Part shown: positions 36,283-46,900 of the stretch, piece by piece
How the letters are laid out: every line of letters begins with the position of its first letter
Numbering within the stretch: position 1 is the first letter of the stretch
Assembly (NCBI RefSeq): GCF_014898815.1
Contig: NW_026515544.1
Location: forward strand, 2,170,001-2,234,000
DNA length: 64,000 bases
Source of the DNA: Panonychus citri
Lineage: Eukaryota > Arthropoda > Arachnida > Trombidiformes > Tetranychidae
Reading direction: 5' to 3'
Notes under the pieces: generated by a model
Told to the model about the DNA's origin: nothing
Seen by the model: the letters and a program-made list of their open reading frames with translations, nothing else
Databases searched by the model: none
Position numbers and translations under genes: made by a program

Positions 36283-37411
36283 TTAGGTATCCACATAAGT
36301 AATGTCACTTTTTTAATGGTCAACTTTGAATCGCTGTAAAAAGCGAACTAGCGTAGGAAAGCGATTGGTTTTTTCTAATAACTAAGGTCATAGATCGAAG
36401 ATGATGTTGTACAAATTTCGTGAAAATCGAATAAAATTAAAGTGTTTTTTTGTGATAAAAATGAGTACCGAAAATTTCCATCTTCCATCTATTTACCTTT
36501 ACGAGTTCAAATTAGGGACAACTGTACATTATCTCAAGATACAATCAGTTCATTCTGTTCATGGTACTAAGTTTAAAGCTTTTCACTTATTCAACCTAAG
36601 TCAGGACGGCCGACAAATTATTCGATCGATGACCTGAAAAAGGCCATTGAAGAAAACCCATTTCTGACCTGTGAGGAATTGTCGCAAATGTTCAAATTGC
36701 TGAAACTAAGACTCTACATATCCTTGAATCAAGCTAAATAAATGTGCTTTATAATCGTGACGATATGCAACGATTATCGATCTGTACTTCGTTACTTTCC
36801 CGTCATAAGAACGAAATTTTTTTCGATAAACTCATAACCTCAGATGAAAAATGGATCATGTGGGATAATTCGACTCGACCTTCGGCTACAAGGTCAAAGA
36901 TTAACTTCGATTCAGGAATAATTGTATCTGGTGGTCATTATGCATTCATTATGAACTATTAGAACCTGGTCAGAGTATTAACAGTGAACTTTATGTTCGA
37001 CAATTAGAAAGAGTTCAGGTCGAATTAGAGTCTAAACTACCGGCTATCGTGAATCGAATTTATCTTAAATGCAAGATCACACTTGAAAATTGTAGAAAGC
37101 TAAATGACCTCAAGTGAAGTTCTCAATTACTTGATTGCTCCTTCTGATTATCATCTTTTTCATTCTCTTGATAATTATCTTCGAAACAAAATATTGACCT
37201 CAAAAAGTGATGTCAAGAAAGCCGTTGACGAGTTTTTGGCCTCAAAAGATCGCTCTTTTTTCAAATCTGGAATCGAAAATCTCGTTGATAGATGGGGAAA
37301 AGTACTTGATTCGAACGGTGGATATTTTGATTAAATCGGTCAACAATTAAATTTTTTACTCGCAATTAAAGTTGATGATTAAAAAGTGACATTACTTATG
37401 TGGATACCTAA
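36283..37411 (+). mobile_element. Mariner-type (Tc1/mariner) DNA transposon, decayed
   Basis: Terminal inverted repeats of about 33 bp begin TTAGGTATCCACATAAGT at 36283 and end with its complement at 37411, flanked by a TA target duplication (36281-36282 and 37412-37413). Inside, pieces of a mariner transposase appear in several frames: LYEFKLG (36480s), SGRPTNYSIDDL (36600s), TSDEKWIMWDN (36840s, a catalytic Asp region) and APSDYHLF (37130s, last catalytic Asp of the DD34D type). Frame breaks and deletions make it non-autonomous. The total of 1129 bp is slightly under a full-length mariner. The well-kept ends mean it might still be moved by a related active copy. Confidence 0.92.
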
Positions 37412-37429
37412 TATTTTGAACTACTCAAT

Positions 37430-37652
37430 GGCTCATTTACATGGGTTGATTTGCAAAGATTTCGGGTGATGAGTGAACTTTACGACTCGTCTCTTTCACG
37501 AAGTACAATTTTCAGGGGACATGAAGGTTTCAAGGCGAATTCAATGATGACAGAAACATCTTCAAGTCTCTTTACTGATAGAATTTCAAATCTTCTAATA
37601 ATATGAATGAGAAAAACTTTCATCTCAATGAGTGCAAATCGATAACTAATAG
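37430..37652 (-). pseudogene. P450 3'-end fragment copied from the left P450 gene
   Basis: Closely matches 21428-21640, the last part of the frameshifted P450. On the minus strand it reads YRFALIEMK, FLIHIIRRFEILSV and FALKPSCPL, starting just after the heme Cys. It lies 18 bp from the mariner end. It cannot encode an enzyme. Confidence 0.9.
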
Positions 37653-37728
37653 ATGAAAATGAAACTAATTTGTACAGTTATTAACTCGTTACTTCTTGTT
37701 ATCTTCATCATCAAGATGAGGATGGACA
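37653..37728 (+). repeat. Copied spacer segment
   Basis: Resembles about 28833-28897 in the same orientation; both contain TATCTTCATCATCAAGATGA. It abuts the P450 fragment directly, giving a chimeric junction. Confidence 0.65.
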
Positions 37729-37876
37729 ATTTAATTAACCACTAATCATGGTGACATTGATTTAGGGGAAATACAAAAAATTGAAAGGAAAAATGAAAAA
37801 AAATGAATAACTTTTTTTCTGATTTTCATGTTTGATTGTTAATATTACAAAAGTTAATCCACACAATTTAAATCAA

Positions 37877-40038
37877 TCAAATTAAAGTTGGAAGCTCTTG
37901 GTGGTAGGGAAAATCATCTATGTTAAAATCAATATCGTGCATTAGATTAAACAAATCAACGTCCTTAAAAATTTCGCTTGATTTTGAACTGAAAAGAGAA
38001 GAAAATTAATTTTAATTAATTGGAAAACCAACACAGAGCTGAATGAGTTTCCTTCTGAATTGAACTTACTTCAAACTTGGTGAATCTCCGTAGCTCTCAT
38101 TCATCGAAGGTGATTGAGTATTGATAATAGAATGAGGTGTATTTGGGTATGAATCGATTCCACCTCCAGGGGCCCATCTGAGAAAAAATAATCAAAGAAA
38201 AAAGAACATGATTAAAGCAATTGATTAGTATTTCTAAGAGTTGGACTCGAAAAACAACCGAAATTCACTTTTTCTCTTCGGTTCAAAGTTAAGTCTCGAA
38301 AATTTCAATATTGATAACTTACTCAGGAATAGAAGTTACAATTGCCTGTGGAATATAGCCTTCGGCGTCTGGCTCGACATCTTTCATGGGTTCATAGAAT
38401 CGGCCGAACACTTGATCTTTGGGGGTCTCTGGGTACAAATATTTCAAGTGTTTCAGATCATAAATTCGATCGGCAAGTGATCTAATCTGAATATCCTTTT
38501 GACTGAATGGTTTTATCATGTAAACGCATTTCTGATCTCCGGTTTTTGTTTCTGCTTTATAAGCAATTGTAATACACCCAAGTTCAGTTTCACTATAACG
38601 AAGTAAAAAAGTTCCATCAGGTTTATCCATCAAAACATCCTCTGTTTGTTTACGACTGATGAATCCATAGACGAGTCGATTATCGGGTCTCCAGAGATCT
38701 TTCAAATGTTCTCTGGTTAATCTAAGAATTGAATAAAACCATTCCCAAAAAGTGAAATTACGACCAGGAAGATTTTCCTTTGAAAATTGTCCCCAACTCA
38801 GATAAATTGAGTTGTATTCCTGTAGATTGAAATCTCTGAAAGCTTTGGCAGCAAGGAAACTTAAATCCTCTGAATTAAGATAACAACCAACGGAAGTGTT
38901 GAATTCTGTACTCAATAATTGGCCAACAGTGGCCCATTGAACCTTGTCGGGTACCAAGAACGGTATTCGAGACTAGGATAGCAAATCAAATGAAGAAGGA
39001 AAAAGAAGAAAGAAAAATTATCAAAAACGAATGACAATTGTAAGATCAACAACTTACTGGGGATGCGAATGCTTTGTCCCATGTTATTGTCCCCCAAGCG
39101 TTAGTTTTTTGATTATCGTGAACAATAACAACCACTGGTGAAGATAATGCCTGTAAATTGATAATTTGCCAGGAAGAAAAACAATAATTAAAAAAAGAAA
39201 GTGAGAAAAAGTTGATTGAATTTACCCGAACATGGAAAACAAGTTGACCGTGGGCGAGTTTCAATTCGGACTGAAAAAGAATTGCGAATTTTTCATCCAT
39301 AACTGATTCTGTTCCTTTTTTTTCAGTTCGAGAAATTTTCTTCAAAGTCATAGTACGAAAATTGGCAACAAGTTGTTGACCTGTTGAATGAAGTTCTAAG
39401 GTTGATTCTCGATTGAGAATAGCACCCGAACAAGTATCGACCAAAGCGGCGTCGTGAGATGAGGTCATTAAATTACGAGCCTGAGATTCATTTAAAATTG
39501 AAGCACGAACAACATGTTTTTGTCGAGACGAAATCAATCGACCTCCAACAAGTGATCTTACCGCTGAGGGAAAGCGGGTGTTTGTCTTGAGGACCTGAGG
39601 AGGCTGTTGACTGACAACGAAAGTCCGTTTGACCAATTGTCCTAGAAGATTTTCCGTTTCAGCCTTTAAATTGAGGTGATTGGGGTCTAGTGAGTACTGA
39701 TAACAAGTGTCCAATAGTTGCCTAAGTGTCAACCAGTTTTCACCCAAAATTTCACAAAGATTTTGAATTGAATCCATGGCCATGGAACACTGACTTAAGA
39801 CGTGTTTTTGTATCTCTTTGAGTGTTGATATTAATCGAGAACAGTTATTTGTCCAGTTGTCCATTGAGGAATAAGCGGGATTACATGTGGTCAAGTGGTC
39901 AAGCTGAGCCTTTAAAATGTCAACAAACTGTTTCGTTTCAATGAGACGAGAATGGAGATTTGTGATGAAACTCATTCTGTTTGCAGCTAAAAATTGATGA
40001 TTGACAAGATCACGAACACAATCAGTAAATAATGACAA
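37877..40038 (-). CDS. STAT: STAT transcription factor, STAT5-like, lacking the N-terminal domain
   Basis: A cytokine/JAK-activated transcription factor. Exons are 40038-39226, 39150-39058, 38972-38323, 38177-38070 and 37988-37877, giving up to 591 residues. In order: part of the coiled coil, DNA-binding domain with QPPQVLKTNTRF and VRSLVGGRL, linker with LSWGQFSKENLPGRNFTFW, SH2 domain with GTFLLRYSE (phosphotyrosine-binding Arg), phosphorylation site GYIPQAIV (Tyr at about 508), and an acidic tail. The N-terminal oligomerisation domain and first coiled-coil helix (about 180 residues in STAT5) are absent. A good acceptor (TTTTTAG at about 39987) inside the first ORF suggests that an upstream exon was lost or lies far away; the Met at about 39974 is then the first safe start. 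An inverted partial copy sits just upstream. Confidence 0.95.
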
Positions 40039-40108
40039 TTAAAACTAAACAAAATTTTGACACACACAAGATTTTAATGTCCAAGTTAATCTATTTAACA
40101 TTGAACCA

Positions 40109-40253
40109 GGTTAGTTTATTAATCTGTTAGATTTAAATCTTGAGAAAAGTTCGTTAACATTAATTTAGACATTTATTAAGATTTTAAGTTTGTAATTAAC
40201 CTATCAGATTTGCAGTTTTCAAAGATTTAAATCTAATAGGTTAATAAACTACC
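40109..40253. repeat. Inverted repeat (possible hairpin or small foldback element)
   Basis: GGTTAGTTTATTAATCTGTT and the following AGATTTAAATCT (40109-40140) are nearly the complement of 40223-40253, with a loop of about 80 bp. It lies between STAT and its inverted copy. Confidence 0.65.
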
Positions 40254-40339
40254 TTTCTGGATTAGAGCCATTGAGTAGTTTAAACCAAGTGATAAACTAC
40301 CTGTTTTCAAGCCGAATTGCCTAAGTTAATTAGTCGAAA

Positions 40340-40619
40340 ACTAATCTTGTAAACTCGTGGTATCTTAACTTGATTGACAAACGTAACGGTTGTGGGACAA
40401 TAATATGGGACAAGACGTTCGCATCCCCAGTAAGTTGACTTACGATCACTTGTTGATCTTACAATTGTCATTCGTTTTTGATAATTTTTCTTTCCTCTTT
40501 TTCCTTCAGCATTTGATTTGCTATCCCAGTCTCGAATACCGTTCTTGGTACCCGACAAGGTTCAATGGGCCACTGTTGGCCAATTATTGAGTACAGAATT
40601 CAACACCTCCGTTGGTTGG
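40340..40619 (+). pseudogene. Inverted partial STAT copy with intron kept
   Basis: On the plus strand, 40393-40619 matches the minus-strand STAT region 38885-39094: the end of one exon (encoding IIWDKTFASP), the whole intron with donor GTAAGT and acceptor CCCAG, and the start of the next exon (SRIPFLVPDKVQWATV). A weaker match extends to about 40340. A 15-bp insertion follows the donor. Because the intron is kept, this is a DNA-level copy, not a retrocopy. Flanking exons are missing. Confidence 0.9.
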
Positions 40620-40963
40620 AAAAAAAATCAAGCGAACTGGAAAAAGAGTGAAATTTTAATAGATTGACAACTTTTAATTGAAAAATTAGAAGGCACTGAA
40701 TACATAACAATTAACAATAGAATCAGTTAATTTGTACAAGATTGTGAAGCCGCAATCAAGGACAATTAGCTATATAAATATAAATCAACTTCGATAGCTA
40801 CAATAAAAGGTACAAGTTATTAGGATGATTAGATTTTGTTCAACTTAGTCTTTGCTGTTAGAAAGGTTAATTAATGTAAATGAATTAAGATTTTTCATTT
40901 TTTTTCGTTTTGTTCTTAATGAACTTTTCAAAATTGAGCTTCTTTCGTTATTGGAATGGATTG
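40620..40963. other. 3' flank of the nicotinic receptor gene
   Basis: AT-rich; probably includes the 3' UTR of the minus-strand receptor. No coding signal. Confidence 0.45.
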
Positions 40964-43900
40964 TTAACCTCTTATTGAGGCGAAACTGAATCCTCGCCGT
41001 TGGATTGGGATAATGACCAGAAAGGAAATGGATGAGGTCAAAGTGATCGCAAGGAAGATCCAGAAAAGTATTTTATCAATGGCTTGAGCTAAGAGTCTCC
41101 ATTCATGGATAACTTTATTGTGTCGGTCTTCCTGTTCCTGTCGCCATAACAAGTATTTCAATATTTTCACAATCTCTTCCTGAGGTGTGTCCACTTGGTG
41201 TCCACTGGATGGGTCATTTTGATTTTGTCCACGATCATTTTGTACTGTTGGTGTTGCCGTTGCAATGGTTGCAGCAGCGACTGCAGTGGCTGATGCTGTT
41301 GTCGTTGTGGTTGTTGATCTGTTTCTGGTTGAATTGTATTGTTGATTAAATTTAATATCTAATGGTGATGATGATGAGGATGATGATGAGTTATTGTTGT
41401 TGAGAAGATACTGATTAATATTATGGTGTGAATGAGGAGGATGATGATGATTACATCGATGGTCAGTTGATGATGAACTGGTTTCCATTGAATTGTCTCG
41501 GATATAATCAGGATTAGTTGATGTTGTTGTATAATGAGGATGAGAATGATAATTGGCTGATTGTGATTCTAGGAAACTCAGGAATGATCCTGGATCCATG
41601 TTCGCTTGAAATCCTGAGAAAATGTTTGAACCTCCAGAGAAATTTGTTGGAAAATTATTAGAGAAATTAAATTTATCATGAAAAAAGTTCTAATACAAGT
41701 TGAAACAGAGAAAGAAGAGAGAAAAGATTGAATTAATCATCATGACATGATCCAAGACTTTCTGTTTTGCTGAGTTAACATGAAAGTTAATAGAAATCAA
41801 TTGAACATCTAGAAAAGTTCATTTTCTTGAGAATCGTTTTAACTTTCTGGACACAAAACGAAAGGCTGACCTTTCAGCTTCTCGTTGTGGTCAAGATTCT
41901 TACTTTTTTTGGGTCAAATTTGGTTTGATCTTTGTCATTGTTGCTGTTGAGAGTCTCAAGGTTGGTCAAGTGTTGATCATGGTGTTGTTTCTTGGTTGAA
42001 ATAACTTCTTGGAGTAAAAAGTTTTTCAACCAATCAGGCATTTCACTTTGAGTCGGTCCTCGATAATGAAAATTGAGCACGATAACGGTCATTATAACGG
42101 ACACCGAGGTAATGGCCATCACAGTAGTTAAATAAATACCTGTGATAATATGAACATGTAAAAGATGATGATGGTGAAATGTTGACGATTAGGACTCATG
42201 TTTCTATTACATGGATATGATTATTTAGTCCAATTACTGAATAATTTGATGATCAGATTAACACAGTTCATCAATGATCATTATCCTAAGTCTTAAACAC
42301 TTCTAATAACTGTCCACTTTTACCTTTACTTTGTCAAACTTGACCAACATCTTAACTTTTATCTTGATCATCAATTTATATGCTAAATTCATCATTATAT
42401 TATAATAGTGACAGTGACCATTATAATTGGTCAAACTGCCATGGAAATGGTCATTAACTTATTCTGAATATTATTTGTCTTTGTTTCTTATTTTAATGAC
42501 ACAAGTGTCCAGTTGATTGTAATGTCCATCTTACCTAATAATGGTATAGATTCTGATGTTTCTGGTAACTTTTCAGAAATGGCCAACATGATCACGGAAA
42601 ATGCAAGTAAAACGGTTACCCCTAAGGCCACTTTTTCACCTGAGTCGGGTGGCAGGCAAAAGACAAGTAGGGTCAAGATGGACATCATCATACAGGGAAG
42701 GACAATATTGTACATATAGTAAAGCGTTTTCCGTCTGATGGTTAAAAGTATCTTAATATCGGGAAAAGGTTCAATGCAACACGGAAATTGTATAACATTA
42801 CGATTAAGTTTAGCTTCAAGTAGATCCCATTCACCGTTGTGAACATAATTTTCAAGGTCAACTTGGGCAGTTCGGTTACAAAGATCAACCTGAAATCCAT
42901 CATAAATCCATGAGCCAAATTTCATGTAACAAGTTTGATCATCAAACGGAAAATAAGTAACATCAACTGGACAAGTGCTTCGAAACTTTGTCGGCGGTGC
43001 CCAGAAAACGTTACCATTTGGCTCGACGATAGCTCGAGAGTTCATGTAACCACGAGTATAATCATCAGCACTGAACAGTAAATTGGTGAAAAAAATGACG
43101 AAAATTCAATGAAAAAATTCGTAAACAGAAAAAAAATGTCACAAGTCAATCAGAATAATTAAAATATTCTCATGAAAATATGAATATAATATCACAAAAT
43201 AATATCATCAGTTGAGACTGAATTAAATGAGTTCACTTTCAGATTACTAATTGAAACTTTCTCTTGACAAAAATTAAGTTTCAACAACTCAAGTAATCAG
43301 TTAATTAAATAATCAATTCCCTTTGGATATAAACAAAAATTGATTGACATTTGGAAATGTTGAGCTTGGATATTTATCTTGAACTAGAAAAATTAATCAA
43401 GTTTTTAATATTAGTTGATAATTTTTTGGAAAAATTAATGGAAAAATTATCGAATCGTTGATTCAGTCACTCGATCAGCTCAGTTTCATCAGGTAATTCC
43501 AATGGGAGATTCAAGTGTAGGTGGATGATGATAAATATAAGAATATATTAGAATATTTTAATCTCATGAAAATCTCTTATCACTAATTTCACTTGAACTT
43601 TTCATGATAATATTGGTGATTAATCATTGGAGGTTGATTTTAAAAGGCAAATGATAAATCATCATGATCATGATAATTTCATGAGTATAAATCTGATAAA
43701 ACTGATTATCTTTTATGTTTTAGATTTAGTTTGTTTGATTAAATTGGTCATTGATTAGATTAGATGACCAAAGGTAAATAAATCAATTGGATAATATTGA
43801 TTGATTTTTTTTTCTTTCATAGTGAAACTTGGATTGTTAGATAATAAAGATTATTGGTTAATTATCAGAAAGTAAATGGTGACAAATTGTAAATTAGTTT

Positions 43901-46900
43901 GAAACAATCAATGATTTCCAGGGGAATTGATTGGCAAAATCACCATTGATTAGTTTGGTTTCATTGTCCATTCTGGTTTCTTCACAAGATTTTACCTTTT
44001 CCAATGATAATAATACTTGACCATTTGAACTGACCAAATCTCTACTAACTTATATACATAAAGTGTGAGTTAATCAATCTTGACCAATGGTCAAGTTACT
44101 TCAAAGTCAAGATGATTTTGATCATCTCTCTGATCAACTCAATCTTTCAATGAATTTGTTTCTATTATTGTAATGTTTAACTTTAACCACCACACTGATT
44201 AAAATTGATTAATATCCACAATCAATTTGAAACATTGTAATAATTGTAACAATTTATGTATCCATGATTGATTGAACAATCAAAATCAATCAGTTGAATA
44301 TCATGTATATGATAAATGATTGGTTAGTTTACAGTTATTCAATTATGATTTATATTATCACCGAGGAAGAGGCAAAAAAAATTATATTATGTAAGGTTGA
44401 CCAAATGTTATCTGTTAACTATTGAAGTTAATAGTGACCAGTGTCCATTTTATCACAATATTAACACAGAGATGGTCATTGAACCATATTGATGATTAAA
44501 CCAGTTAATCAAAAGTCTTGATACAAGAAAAAGTTAATCTAATTGTTGACCTTTAATACAAACACATGATGAAAGTTGAAACTGAATCCGATACTCAATA
44601 TAATAAAATCACTGACTCTGAACTTAGATACACCTCTGGACAATTGATTTAATCATGAAAATCAATGTAATCAATCAAGATTAATCCATTGACAATCAAG
44701 CAAATTTCATTTATCTACATTTTCATTTGAATGCTGTAAATTATCATGAACCCAAATGAAGTAAATGAGATTAACATTTCTACTATTAAGATTATGATTA
44801 TGGGAACTTAATAAAGTTAATTTGATTCTTAATCAACCTTTGATTTCTTATGATTTTGGTCAACAATCAGTAAATTAATCTAATATATCATTTCATCAAT
44901 GAATTAATAAAAGGAAGTCAAAGAAAAGTTTTCCATGGTAACTTTCCGATTCTATGGTTCAGAACTTTTCTCAACTTAATTTCTCATCATGTTTGAACAA
45001 TCAGCTAACCTTATGATCAATATGGTGAAATTTACGATGAGATCAGCTGAAAATTCATTGAAAGTATTATTATCATGAAAGTTGATGATATTGAATGAGG
45101 AAAATTAATCTTACTAATTTTTCACCATTCATGTTGTCGGATTAATTTTGATCATCATTATGATTAAAGTATTAATACTTAAATAATAATAATGTTTTTT
45201 TGTAACCTCTCAATCATAACAATCAGTTTAATCAATGACGATATTTGATCTGGACAGACACAATCAGTTGATTGTATCTAATTATAGTTAACATGAAAAT
45301 GATTCAATGATGAAACATGATCATCAGTGACAATTTAATCAATCTTGTTACAGTTAAGCTATTTTCTGATCACAATAATAATCAACAACAACCTTTTCCA
45401 TGTCTCATGATAATCATGATAATAACATTAGGAAGAAAAAAATTAATTGCTGGTTAACTTAATCATAAACCAGGTACAGATTAGATTCCCTTATTTACCG
45501 TTAGAAAACATGATCATTTCAATGATAATTCAAATTGGAAATGAATCCATTTCTTGTTCATGGTGATAACTGAAAGTGACTCTGATTTATTCACATGATA
45601 TAATCTTTGTTGAGATGAGAATCATTTTTATCGATAATCGATTAATTTCCTGATCGTTTCAGATCATTTTTACTACTTTTCCCTATTATCTACATTAACA
45701 TTGTTCCAATTTCATCATTCTCTGAATCTCCTGAATATTTTCAATGTTATCATTATGAGAAACCCATTTACCTTTTATCCATCAATTTTGCTTTTGATAA
45801 ATAAACATAAGTATTAATATAAACACAGAAATTATTGAATAGATTTAGATTAGTAATCTCAATATTTGAATCTATCTCATCATGGAAATCCAAAGAAAAC
45901 TTGAATAAATCTCATATAAACGTTTATTTCTAGCATTCAGATTATTATCATTTTCTTCCTGTTCCCAAAATATGAAATCTGATCCAGAATCTTACCTGTT
46001 ATACAAAACAATATCAGGAAGCCAGATTAGCTCACATGGAATCCGAATCTTTGAAACGTTTCCAAACTTTTCAACATCCCAGGTTAAGAAATCATCAACC
46101 CATTCCTATTCATGGTGATTTGTGGTGTTAATGTATTCAGGGTAGATTATAAGAGAGAGAGAGAGAGAAAAAAATTTCAATAATAATATCAGAATTCAGA
46201 GTAATATCTAAATGGGATAAATGTTCATAACTGAAGATGCCAAAGATTCACTAAAAGTTTTTGAATATTATTTTTAACAGAATTTCAAGTTTTTTCACCC
46301 ATTATGATAATAAAAGTTCTGAATATACATGAACCACCATATGAGAAAACAAAATAATACAATAAATGATGATGAAACAAATTGAATCTATGAGTAATAT
46401 TTGTCTCTCAATAAACTTTAATAATAATATTGTTTACCTTTGCCTTGAGCTCATGGTGAAAGTTCATGATGATTTTATGGGTTAGAATTTTTTTCTTTTC
46501 CATTTTTTTTCTGCTGATTCAATTTTGGAAATTTTCATCTTAAGATTATGATGAATATCCTGCCATCAACTTTAAGAAAACTATGTCAATGATGATGATG
46601 ATGATGAACATGATGGAAGACTTGTTTTTTTTTATCGACTTCCACTCAATTTCTGGAAAATTTATCTTGAAATCATTGGAAACTATCATTTTCTTTTCAG
46701 GGAAAAACTATCCATAGATAGAGATTGAGATAGTCAGCTGGATTCTCAGAACTTTTTAACTACTCTAACATAAAGCTAAACTCGTTCATGATCATCATCA
46801 TGAACTTTTATCTCAAATATTCAACTCTCCGATTCTTGAAAGAAATCATAACAATCATGAAAGAGAGAGAAAAAGTTCCAAGACTTTTCTCTTCGTTTCC

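Noticed and set aside
40307..40558. 83-codon minus-strand ORF near STAT
   Set aside because: It is the antisense of the inverted STAT fragment and its intron.
41874..41910. Suspected frameshift at the A7 run before the last receptor exon
   Set aside because: The acceptor at 41690-41691 joins in phase, so the gene is intact.
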